From NCBI GenBank assembly GCA_003157055.1, contig PMIG01000012.1:1-7924 (forward strand): DNA of 7,924 nt, written 5' to 3'. The DNA is from Bacteroidales bacterium (lineage in GTDB: Bacteria; Bacteroidota; Bacteroidia; Bacteroidales; VadinHA17). Every line of letters begins with the position of its first letter. Within the stretch, counting starts at the first letter, position 1. The position numbers and the translations under genes are program-made. Under the pieces are notes generated by a model. It saw only the letters and a list, made by a program, of their open reading frames with translations, made no database searches and was not told the origin of the DNA. Of the stretch, positions 1 to 7,384 are shown piece after piece.

Positions 1-2678
1 GAGTATCCTATTACAGTAAGGATCGCCGCTATAAAGGACTGGTCAATTTCCATTGAAAATGGCATGTGGCCCCATAGAAGCGAATAAACACCTAGAACCA
101 GAAGCACATCGTGGAACAACGATGCCACTGCCCCGAATCCAAACTGCCAATGACGGTACCTCATGAATATATATAAGAATATGAGAATTAGTGCAATGCC
201 AACTGCGTAGAAAGCATTGATCTTGATATCGGCTGCAACAACGGGGCCTACAGTCTCTGAACTTTTCAGGTAGTCATTTAGAAAAGCTTCTTTGCTGACA
301 CCTGCTGGTAAGAAATCTTTTATCCCTTCGTAAAGTTTGGCATCAACATCATCATCCACTCCAGATTCCGCGATCCTGTATTTGGTTGTGATCTTAACCT
401 GGTTGGTACTTCCGAAAGTGACTACCTGAGGCAGATCCCCGAATGGGATAGTAAGTTTGGTTGCAATATTTTCAGTAACTACCGGTTTCTCAAATCTAAT
501 GATAAATGTACGTCCTCCGGCAAAATCAATGCCCGGGTCAAGACCTCTTGTAGCCAATGAAACAATACCTGACAAAATGATTATTGAAGAAGCAATATAA
601 AAATACTTCCTTATCCCTATAAAATCAATCTTTGTGTGTTTAAAGATATTGGCTGTCAGGCCTATCGAGAAATGAAGATTTACATTCCTTTTCAGGAGAC
701 CTTCATAAATAAGTCTGGTAAGGAATATGGAGGCAAATACTGATGTAAAAGTACCAATAATAAGAGTCGTGGCAAAGCTCTTTATAGGACCCTGGCCGAA
801 GACAAAAAGTACAACTCCTGTAATTAATGTCGTAGCTTTTGAATCAATAATTGCCGGGTAAGCACGCTTATAACCATCAGCTAAAGCGAGCTTTATTCCT
901 TTCCCGTTTCTCAGTTCTTCCCTGGTTCGCTCAAAGATAAGAATGTTCGTATCAACATCCATCCCCATGGTAAGAACGATACCTGCAATACCCGGAAGAG
1001 ATAAAACTGCATTCATTGAAGCCAGCACACCGAAAAGGAGAACCAGGTTGGCAAAAAGTGCAATATCAGCAATTGTCCCGGCGCTCTTGCTGTAATAGAA
1101 TATCATAAATCCGAGAACAAGAAGAAAAGCTATGACAAATGAGACTAAACCTGAATTAATTGCTTCTTTACCGAGTGTCGGTCCAACGACGTTATCAGAT
1201 ACGATTCTTGCAGGAGCCGGCATTTTCCCGGATTTCAGGATATTAGATAGGTCGGTAGCCTCATCAATTGTAAAATCACCTGTAATCTGAGTATTCCCAG
1301 CAGTGATCTGATTTATAACCCTGGGATATGAACGGACATAACCATCGAGTATAACTGCAATGCATCGGTTTACGTTTGCACCGGTCAATCTTGACCAGGT
1401 CTTTGAACCCTCGGAATTCATTGTCATATCAACACTTACTTCAGAACCTGTAACTCCTGTTGTAGGCCTTGATGATGTAACAACATCGCCAGTCATCGGA
1501 GCTCTTCCATCGCGCGTGGTGATCTTTATTGCATGAAATTCATACATTGTTTTTGTAGGATCATACTTGTAAGGGTTCTGGCTCCATGCAAACCTCAGGT
1601 CGCGAGGGAAAAGTGCCTTTATCTGTGGCATCTTAAGGTAGCTGTTGACCTGTGCAGTATCTTTTCCGCTTGCAAGTCCGACCATGCATGAGGGCAATGG
1701 CTGACCCTGTGCATTCACCCTTGGGTTCAGAATACCGAAAAGCGGATTTTCCTGTGTGAACTGCTCACGGCTTGTAGATGCAGTACTCTTCGTGGTATCT
1801 TTATTGATCAGGTTAAGAAGTTCCTGGTCAGATTTTTTTGTTGTGTCGGACGAAGCTATATTTGCTCCGGCAGCAGGGGTTGCTGCTGTTTTCTGAACTG
1901 AAATTTTCATTTCTTTCAGCATATTATTTGTAGCTGAGAGGTAGCCTATTACTTCACTGTTTTCATAAGTCTCCCAAAATTCGAGGTTGGCTGTTCCCTG
2001 GAGAAGCTCACGTACTCGTTTTGGGTCTTTCTGCCCGGGCAGGTCAATGAGGATCCTTCCCTTAGTTGCAAGCTTGGTAATGTTGGGAGAAATAACTCCG
2101 AAACGGTCGATCCTGGAGCGCAGGATATTAAATGAGTTATCGATAGCGATTGAGACCTCAGAGTCTATAACTTTCAATACCTCCGCATTAGTTGAATTGA
2201 AGTTGATCTTGTCCTTCAATTCCACCGTACCAAAAACAGCAGCCAATCTTGCATTAGGGTCAATCTCCTGGAATGCTCTTCCGAAAAGTGTCAGGTAATC
2301 GGCCTGACTTGATGTCTGCATTTTTTTTGCACGGGCAAGAGCCTGGTTAAATGTTTTGTCGGTACTATGGTTTGAAAGAGCTCTCAGAACATCTTCAACT
2401 GAAACTTCAAGGATGACATTCATTCCTCCTTTAAGGTCGAGACCAAGGTTGATCTCCTTCTTCTCGCACTCTTTGAAAGTATTTCCGAGAAAACTCCACT
2501 GATCTTTTGTAAGCGAACCTATTGAATCGAGGTACCGTGATTCTTTTACCAAGTCGCCTTTTGCAAACGCTCTTGCATCTCTTTTAATTTTATACGTTGC
2601 ACCGGTAAATGAAAGCTGGTATATTGATACCACTCCTAATGCAATTGCCAGAATGATAATAGCTGCTTTGTTCTGCAT
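1..2678 (-). CDS. secDF: Fused protein translocase subunit SecDF (3' end cut by the window edge)
   Basis: Inner-membrane accessory of the Sec translocon, which uses the proton gradient to pull exported proteins into the periplasm. The frame is open from the ATG at 2678 to the left edge: 892 full codons with no frameshift. Residues 4-24 form the first membrane helix. The SecD signature INLGLDLKGG is at 76-85, followed by the large periplasmic P1 region. SecD membrane helices begin near 508, with LPGIAGIVLTMGMDVDTNIL at 561-580 and IFERTREE at 581-588; the Asp/Asn there match the conserved proton-path segment. The SecF half starts near 684, with DPGIDFAGG at 714-722 and FHDVLLVLG at 855-863. 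The sequence stops at VIGYS, just before the usual SecF NDTVVVFDRIRE-type motif, so I estimate about 100 residues are missing. One fused chain is common in Bacteroidota, whereas E. coli has two genes. A Ser/Thr/Ala/Lys-rich stretch at about 259-305 looks like a flexible insert. The start is supported by AGGA five bases upstream. The gene appears to have its own promoter after an upstream terminator. Confidence 0.96.
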   Translation of the reverse strand, partial: MQNKAAIIILAIALGVVSIYQLSFTGATYKIKRDARAFAKGDLVKESRYLDSIGSLTKDQWSFLGNTFKECEKKEINLGLDLKGGMNVILEVSVEDVLRALSNHSTDKTFNQALARAKKMQTSSQADYLTLFGRAFQEIDPNARLAAVFGTVELKDKINFNSTNAEVLKVIDSEVSIAIDNSFNILRSRIDRFGVISPNITKLATKGRILIDLPGQKDPKRVRELLQGTANLEFWETYENSEVIGYLSATNNMLKEMKISVQKTAATPAAGANIASSDTTKKSDQELLNLINKDTTKSTASTSREQFTQENPLFGILNPRVNAQGQPLPSCMVGLASGKDTAQVNSYLKMPQIKALFPRDLRFAWSQNPYKYDPTKTMYEFHAIKITTRDGRAPMTGDVVTSSRPTTGVTGSEVSVDMTMNSEGSKTWSRLTGANVNRCIAVILDGYVRSYPRVINQITAGNTQITGDFTIDEATDLSNILKSGKMPAPARIVSDNVVGPTLGKEAINSGLVSFVIAFLLVLGFMIFYYSKSAGTIADIALFANLVLLFGVLASMNAVLSLPGIAGIVLTMGMDVDTNILIFERTREELRNGKGIKLALADGYKRAYPAIIDSKATTLITGVVLFVFGQGPIKSFATTLIIGTFTSVFASIFLTRLIYEGLLKRNVNLHFSIGLTANIFKHTKIDFIGIRKYFYIASSIIILSGIVSLATRGLDPGIDFAGGRTFIIRFEKPVVTENIATKLTIPFGDLPQVVTFGSTNQVKITTKYRIAESGVDDDVDAKLYEGIKDFLPAGVSKEAFLNDYLKSSETVGPVVAADIKINAFYAVGIALILIFLYIFMRYRHWQFGFGAVASLFHDVLLVLGVYSLLWGHMPFSMEIDQSFIAAILTVIGY

Positions 2679-2683
2679 TTTTT

Positions 2684-2687
2684 TCCT
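2684..2687 (-). promoter_or_regulatory. Ribosome binding site of secDF
   Basis: The minus strand reads AAAAGGAAAAAA directly before the ATG at 2678. The AGGA core lies five bases from the start codon in a purine-rich leader. This favours the 2678 start, which also gives a proper first membrane helix. Confidence 0.55.
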
Positions 2688-2732
2688 TTTGAATTATCCT
2701 GTAATTATTTAAGATTCTTAATAATCGAGGCG

Positions 2733-2740
2733 CAAATATA
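2733..2740 (-). promoter_or_regulatory. Candidate promoter -7 box for secDF
   Basis: The minus strand carries TATATTTG, a full match to the Bacteroidota -7 consensus TAnnTTTG. It lies 55 bases upstream of the secDF start, so the leader would be roughly 45-50 nt. I see no clear TTG at the expected -33 position; that place is occupied by the T-tract of the upstream terminator. The call therefore rests on the -7 match, its position and the need for a promoter after the terminator. Confidence 0.5.
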
Positions 2741-2752
2741 TTAAATTTTTAT

Positions 2753-2783
2753 AAAAAAAAGGCTGAATATGCATTATCCAGCC
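2753..2783 (-). terminator. Rho-independent terminator ending the efflux operon
   Basis: On the minus strand, GGCTGGATA (2783-2775) pairs with TATTCAGCC (2769-2761) in a nine-base-pair stem with a single G-U pair and a five-base loop. Eight consecutive T follow at 2760-2753. It begins 24 bases after the stop codon of the TolC-like gene and separates the efflux operon from secDF. On the plus strand the hairpin lacks a T-tract, so it acts in one direction only. Confidence 0.88.
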
Positions 2784-2807
2784 CCTTAAAAATAAATATA
2801 AAGCTTT

Positions 2808-4307
2808 TTATTTTAATAACTTTTCGTAATCGGTCTCAAGCGGTTTTTTGTTAATGAAGTCGTAGAGTGCGTAGCTTCGCATATTATAGAAGTAACTCCA
2901 GTAATTCTGCAGAGCCTGAACATATGCTCTCTTGTTCTCGTCCTTTTTGGTATCTGCATTATTCAGGTCGAGGATTGCAATCTTGCCGATCAGAAACCTC
3001 TGTTTTGTAACTTCAAACATTCTCATGGCCACTGTGTCGGATTTTGCAGCAATGGCTACCTGGTTTTTCTGAAGATTAAACTGTTCCACATCGAGTGCCA
3101 GGTTTTCCTGAAAATCCACGATTGCCTGCTGTGCCTGAACCTGGGTCAGTTCAAGGCTCGACTGAGCCATTTTGTAATTACCCTTGCCCTTCCCCCAATC
3201 GAGAATTGGCAAAGTAAATCCAATATTTACTGCCTGGGACTGGCTGGGATTCTGCATTGAATAAGCAAGGTCTGACCCTGAAGTTGAAAGGCCTAATGAA
3301 GCTGAAAGGCTTGCATTCAGCCCCTTGGCTGCCTTAGCCTGTGCAACGCTGCTTTGGGCATTCAGAATATTAAGCTGCTGGGTAACAATGCTTGGATTAT
3401 TTGCCATTGCAAGGGACAGAACCTCCTTAGCATCTATCTGCAGATCAGGGATAGTATCAGGAAGTATGAGTTCAATCCTGACATTCTGATTATAGCCAAG
3501 AAACGACCGTAACCTGATTTCCTTGTCGCGCAGGTTCATATCCGCTGTTTTGCTATCGGTTACCGCATTAAGGTATGACAGTTGCATCTGAAGCAGATCT
3601 TCCTCAGCAATAGTGCCCAGATTGTATCTTCCATTCGCAATCCGGTAAAGTGTGTCGGAATTTGAAAGGTTCATCACTGCAATTTGCTTATTTATCTGGG
3701 CCAGGGCGAGCGAGAAGAAATACTGAACAGCGGTCGAATGCACATCCTCAATATTGGATAGGAATGTTTTCTTGGCAGCAGCATATTGCAATGGTTGAAT
3801 TTTAGTCTGCCATTTCAAAGAATTATACTGTTTGATTGGCTGAGTGATTCTAATACTTACAGGAGTCGTAATATAAGTTCTATTTGTCTTTTCAAAGTCA
3901 TAAAGATTTAGAAAATCAGATTCAAGTGAGATTGTGGTTCCAGTAAAACCGATCGCCTGAGATAATGAAAGTGAGGCATTATCAGTAATAGTATTCTTTG
4001 CAACGTAAGTATATTCGTTGGCATTTGAGTTGTATACCCTGTCGAATCCATTGCTGTATGCAGGAATAGTTCCCTTTAAAGTCAGGCTTGGTCTGAATTG
4101 CGATTGATAAGACCTGTACTGCCAGTAACTGGAACGGAACCTGTGTTTTGCCATCAGGGACTGAGGCGATTGGTCCTCGGCAATTTTTATTACTTCGCTA
4201 AAAGTAAGTCTTTTTACTTCCTGTGCAGCATTTCTTTGTGCTGAAAACAGGAAGACCATGATGAATGTTAGTAAAAGTAATTTCTTCATTTGTAATATTC
4301 TATTCAT
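2808..4307 (-). CDS. TolC-family outer-membrane efflux channel
   Basis: Outer-membrane exit duct of a tripartite efflux pump: a trimeric beta barrel with a long alpha-helical tunnel in the periplasm. The product has 499 residues, normal for the family. A hydrophobic signal sequence (residues 8-22, MKKLLLL onwards) precedes a probable cleavage near SAQRNAAQ; there is no lipobox cysteine. Two outer-membrane-efflux repeats follow (about 33-270 and 290-485). Their equivalent helices carry matching motifs, NGRYNLGTIAEEDLLQMQ at 225-242 and KQRFLIGKIAILDLNNAD at 435-452, the expected internal duplication. PILDWGKGKGNY at 367-378 is typical of the strand-to-helix turn in this family. The gene overlaps the permease stop codon by eight bases, which suggests coupled translation, and it is the last gene of the operon. 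An in-frame Met at residue 7 (position 4289) would give a more usual signal peptide and is an alternative start. Substrate cannot be told from sequence. Confidence 0.93.
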   Translation of the reverse strand: MNRILQMKKLLLLTFIMVFLFSAQRNAAQEVKRLTFSEVIKIAEDQSPQSLMAKHRFRSSYWQYRSYQSQFRPSLTLKGTIPAYSNGFDRVYNSNANEYTYVAKNTITDNASLSLSQAIGFTGTTISLESDFLNLYDFEKTNRTYITTPVSIRITQPIKQYNSLKWQTKIQPLQYAAAKKTFLSNIEDVHSTAVQYFFSLALAQINKQIAVMNLSNSDTLYRIANGRYNLGTIAEEDLLQMQLSYLNAVTDSKTADMNLRDKEIRLRSFLGYNQNVRIELILPDTIPDLQIDAKEVLSLAMANNPSIVTQQLNILNAQSSVAQAKAAKGLNASLSASLGLSTSGSDLAYSMQNPSQSQAVNIGFTLPILDWGKGKGNYKMAQSSLELTQVQAQQAIVDFQENLALDVEQFNLQKNQVAIAAKSDTVAMRMFEVTKQRFLIGKIAILDLNNADTKKDENKRAYVQALQNYWSYFYNMRSYALYDFINKKPLETDYEKLLK

Positions 4308-5688
4308 ATCTTAATGATTCAATTGGATCTTTTTCAGATGCGCGTTTAGCTGGCGAATAACCAAATATAACGCCGACTGCTGCTGATACTCCGAAAGCTA
4401 TAAAAATAGAGAAGAAAGAGATTATTGTTGTGATGCCGGCTATCTGTTCAATCAGCTTTGCCATGATCACTCCAAGGAAAATGCCGATGAAGCCACCGGT
4501 AACGCTTATAAGAACAGCCTCAGCAAGGAACTGGACAACAATATCCATTTTCTTTGCGCCGATTGCCATCCTGGTTCCGATCTCCTTGATCCTTTCCATG
4601 ACTGAAGCAAACATGATATTCATAATGCCAATACCCCCTACAATTAGCGAGATGCTCGCAATTGCTCCAAGGACTATATTGAATATATCCTTTGTCCTCT
4701 GCTGCTGCTTGAGAAGAAGCTCAGGAACAGTAATCTCAAAATCCTTCACATTCGTATGACGGCGAATAAGCATCCTGCTTAATATCTCAGTAGTAGGATT
4801 TATCTGTTCCGTTTCGTTGACCTGGACAACAATTCTGTCGAGCTGGTTATAGTTGGTTTCGGCATCAGAGCTTGCATCGGAGCTGCTAACTATAATTCGT
4901 GACATGCCTCCTCCACCCGGCCCGCCGCTCATGATAAAAACATTGCTGGTAGCTTCTGAGACAAGTTTTGTATTTACAAGTGCCCTGTTCTGGTACCTGA
5001 GAAGCATAGTTTCGATCGGAATATAAATATTGTCATTATAAACATTTACACCTTTCTCTTCAAAACCCGTAAGGCTCACTGTGGTTTTCTGAAGAACGCC
5101 AATGACCTTAAGCCATATACCATTGAATTTGATATACTGACCAATGGGTTCTACCTGGCTGAAGAATTTGGCTCTAATGTTTGCCCCTATAATGCATACC
5201 TGAATTCCATTCTTTTCCTGGTAGGAATTAAAAATGGCACCTGAAACCAGAGGCAGGTTGTAAAGGTAGAAGTAATCGTTCGATACTCCCACAAGCTTTG
5301 CGGTATACTTCACCCCGTTCATCATTGCAGTTGAATTGAATGAAATCTCAGGGCTTATTCTTTTTACTGACGGAAGCGTCTCACGGATTGCGTCTACATC
5401 AAGCATGCTCAACCCTCTTGAAAACTTCTTTGACTGTTTTTCGCCTTCTTCCGTTGAAGTGGTTTTATCCTGCACTATGGGGTTTATGAGAATATTATTG
5501 ACGCCAACCATTTTCATCTGCTCCATGATTTCCTGCTTTGCACCCTTTCCAATTGCCAGCATCGCTATAACTGCAGCAACACCGAAAATTATTCCAAGCG
5601 CAGTAAGCATCGATTTCAGCTTGTTGGAAACGATTGATTCTACCGCAATCTCTATATCGTGGAAATATCTTAAGATAAATTTGAACAT
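4300..5688 (-). CDS. MacB/FtsX-type ABC transporter permease, without ATPase domain
   Basis: Inner-membrane subunit of an ABC efflux pump of the MacB type, which drives periplasmic substrates through a TolC channel rather than moving them across the inner membrane. The 462 residues show the MacB layout. The first helix is at about 27-47, with NKLKSMLTALGIIFGVAAVI at 22-41. A large periplasmic domain spans about 50-330, and three C-terminal helices lie at about 335-360, 383-411 and 421-445 (FtsX domain). ERIKEIGTRMAIGAKKMDI at 365-383 is the cytoplasmic coupling segment expected to touch the ATPase. The end, PAKRASEKDPIESLRYE, is the classic family C terminus. There are no Walker A, signature or Walker B motifs, so a separate ATP-binding protein is required. 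The periplasmic domain holds a glycine-rich loop, SGGPGGGGM, at 254-262. The gene starts 25 bases after the adaptor stop with a good ribosome binding site, and its end overlaps the TolC-like gene. Confidence 0.94.
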   Translation of the reverse strand: MFKFILRYFHDIEIAVESIVSNKLKSMLTALGIIFGVAAVIAMLAIGKGAKQEIMEQMKMVGVNNILINPIVQDKTTSTEEGEKQSKKFSRGLSMLDVDAIRETLPSVKRISPEISFNSTAMMNGVKYTAKLVGVSNDYFYLYNLPLVSGAIFNSYQEKNGIQVCIIGANIRAKFFSQVEPIGQYIKFNGIWLKVIGVLQKTTVSLTGFEEKGVNVYNDNIYIPIETMLLRYQNRALVNTKLVSEATSNVFIMSGGPGGGGMSRIIVSSSDASSDAETNYNQLDRIVVQVNETEQINPTTEILSRMLIRRHTNVKDFEITVPELLLKQQQRTKDIFNIVLGAIASISLIVGGIGIMNIMFASVMERIKEIGTRMAIGAKKMDIVVQFLAEAVLISVTGGFIGIFLGVIMAKLIEQIAGITTIISFFSIFIAFGVSAAVGVIFGYSPAKRASEKDPIESLRYE

Positions 5689-5694
5689 TTTAGA

Positions 5695-5700
5695 TCCTTT
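5695..5700 (-). promoter_or_regulatory. Ribosome binding site of the ABC permease
   Basis: The minus strand reads AAAGGA, ending six bases before the ATG at 5688, within the 25-base gap after the adaptor gene. It is the clearest Shine-Dalgarno sequence among the operon genes and supports this start. Confidence 0.65.
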
Positions 5701-5713
5701 TTAGTTTTACCTG

Positions 5714-7384
5714 TTAGTTAGTAGGTTGCTGTACCTGCGAGCCTTCCTGCCGCTGCTGATTATTCTGTCCTGTCCCGCCGTTCTGATTGAACTGACGTTG
5801 CCCTCCGTTCTGGCCAAACTGACGCTGTCCGCCCTGCCTGCCAAAACGTTTTCTTAATGAGTCTCTTTCAGCCGGTGACATATTCTGGAATCTCTGGCGC
5901 ATCTGTCTCATTGCTGCCGTATCCATTGTTCTGCCACCCATTCCCCGCTGCATGTTTCTTACGCCCATACTCGGTTGAATGTTTCCACCACCAGTAGTCG
6001 GGAACTGACCCATTCCTCCGCCCGGCATACCCATCATTCCTTCTCCATGACCTCCAAATCCCCGGTTTCCTTCTTCATTTGCTTTCTTTTCAGCTTCTTT
6101 TTTGGCTTTTTCCTTTTCCTTGATGACTGAAATAAGGTCCTGCCCTAACAGCTTAGTGAATTTTTCAGAATTAGCCGGCGTATTGAGATATGTTACAGTC
6201 CCGGGCTCAATCCCCTTCTCAATAATAACATTATTTTCGTTGGATTCGCCAAGAACAACTATTTGCTTGCTCCCGTTCTTAAGATAAATGAAGGGTATAC
6301 TGTCGGTTCCGGTCTGGACACATTCAAGCGGTACAAAAATGACATTGTCAATAGTCTTTGTGATGATCTTGTTGCCGGTAGTCATTGATGGTCTCAATAT
6401 CAGATCCGACTGATCGACTTTAATCTGAACTTCGAACACCTTAGCATCTGCATTCGGAAGTTGCTCACCGATATTGGCAACAATGGACACAATTCCGGTA
6501 TATTTCTTTTCCGGGAAAGCATCTACAAGTATCTCTACTTTCTGGCCTGTCTTTACCTTGCTTACATCGATCTCATTTACATAAGTCTTGGAAATCATGC
6601 TCGTCATATCGGGAAGTGTAGCAACCACATTGTCCCATGGGCTGATTGATGAGCCAACTTTTCTCTTTGCACCAGATCTGTCTCTCTTGTAGATTACCAT
6701 TCCTGAAGATGGGGCATTAATCACAAATTTAGAAAGTACTGTGTGCAAATCTGCCACCCTTTGCTGCTCTTCGCTCAGGTTTGTCTTTGTTGTCCGCATA
6801 TCTGAACGTGCCTGTTCAACTTTTAATGAGTATCCCCGTATTGCCTGTTCAAGAGTACGGTTTGCCTTGTCAAGGGATATTTCAGCCTGTCTTATTGTTG
6901 TCGGAGGCTCAAATTTTGACTGCTGAAGTGTGATATCTGCTTCTTCCACCGAGAATCTGAGGTTCTTGATGTTATCGCGAAGGTTGCTTAACGTAACAGC
7001 CGTATCAAGGATTTTAACCTCAAGGTTTGTTTCGGCTGTCGTCAGCTTTTCAAGCTCATCTTTCAGGCTATTGTCAAATGAGGTACGGTCAAGGGTTGCG
7101 ACGTAATCGCCGGCCTTAACCTCTGTACCTTCCGGGACCATGTCTGTTATCTTTATATCCATTGCCCTGATGTTCCTGCTCTGAGAAAAATCGGGCCCTA
7201 AAATATCGGTTGATTTTTCAGCCTGCAACTCACCGGTTGTTGTGACAATAATGTCAAACGAACCTTTTTTGGCCTCTGCAAATAGGTTAATCAAATCTTT
7301 CTTCGATGAGACCTTGCCGATTACTATCGCTAGAATGATTGCAACAACCACTAATGCCGACGTAATAATTACTGATTTCTTCAT
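5714..7384 (-). CDS. MacA/HlyD-family periplasmic adaptor with low-complexity C-terminal tail
   Basis: Membrane-fusion protein joining the inner-membrane permease to the TolC-like channel. An uncleaved N-terminal anchor (about 4-23) has no lipobox. The first half of the barrel-sandwich (lipoyl-like) domain is at about 72-100 (VPEGTEVKAGDYVATLD). A long coiled-coil hairpin spans about 103-218. The second lipoyl half is at about 220-257 (INAPSSGMVIYKRD), the beta-barrel at about 262-340 (YVNEIDVSKVKTGQKVEI), and a membrane-proximal domain reaches about 400. A Lys/Glu-rich helix follows at about 421-438. The last 119 residues are Gly/Met/Gln/Asn/Arg-rich and make the protein, at 556 residues, much longer than a typical MacA of about 370-400. 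The tail contains GGHGEGMMGMPGGGMGQ, NMSPAERDSLRKRFG and a nine-residue tandem repeat. The gene is the first of a three-gene operon. Its ATG at 7384 lacks a convincing Shine-Dalgarno sequence, as is common in Bacteroidota. MacA-like rather than RND-type is inferred from the adjacent MacB-type permease. Confidence 0.93.
   Translation of the reverse strand: MKKSVIITSALVVVAIILAIVIGKVSSKKDLINLFAEAKKGSFDIIVTTTGELQAEKSTDILGPDFSQSRNIRAMDIKITDMVPEGTEVKAGDYVATLDRTSFDNSLKDELEKLTTAETNLEVKILDTAVTLSNLRDNIKNLRFSVEEADITLQQSKFEPPTTIRQAEISLDKANRTLEQAIRGYSLKVEQARSDMRTTKTNLSEEQQRVADLHTVLSKFVINAPSSGMVIYKRDRSGAKRKVGSSISPWDNVVATLPDMTSMISKTYVNEIDVSKVKTGQKVEILVDAFPEKKYTGIVSIVANIGEQLPNADAKVFEVQIKVDQSDLILRPSMTTGNKIITKTIDNVIFVPLECVQTGTDSIPFIYLKNGSKQIVVLGESNENNVIIEKGIEPGTVTYLNTPANSEKFTKLLGQDLISVIKEKEKAKKEAEKKANEEGNRGFGGHGEGMMGMPGGGMGQFPTTGGGNIQPSMGVRNMQRGMGGRTMDTAAMRQMRQRFQNMSPAERDSLRKRFGRQGGQRQFGQNGGQRQFNQNGGTGQNNQQRQEGSQVQQPTN
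5780..5833 (-). repeat. Two tandem 27-bp repeats in the adaptor tail
   Basis: Two adjacent 27-base units (5780-5806 and 5807-5833) match at 20 of 27 positions. They encode GGQRQFGQN followed by GGQRQFNQN, residues 518-535 of the adaptor. A third, degenerate start (GGTGQNNQ) follows. The period is nine codons, so copy-number change would keep the reading frame. Confidence 0.8.

Noticed and set aside
1987..2298. Open frame of 103 codons on the plus strand
   Set aside because: It lies fully antisense to the conserved SecD coding region, has no ribosome binding site I can see, and its product has no recognisable features.
2789..2814. Inverted repeat AAAATAAA / TTTATTTT around an AAGCTT centre at the end of the TolC-like gene
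   Set aside because: It contains almost only A-T pairs, overlaps the stop codon and sits in AT-rich DNA. The GC-containing hairpin just downstream explains termination better.
4430..4759. Open frame of 109 codons on the plus strand
   Set aside because: It is antisense to the hydrophobic C-terminal helices of the permease; its apparent Ile/Met-rich composition is a mirror of those codons.
5336..5704. Open frame of 122 codons on the plus strand
   Set aside because: It is antisense to the conserved N-terminal half of the permease, with no supporting start signal or family resemblance.
6102..6926. Three short plus-strand open frames (6102-6287, 6461-6649, 6741-6926)
   Set aside because: All are about 61 codons, antisense to the well-supported adaptor gene, and show no protein-like features.
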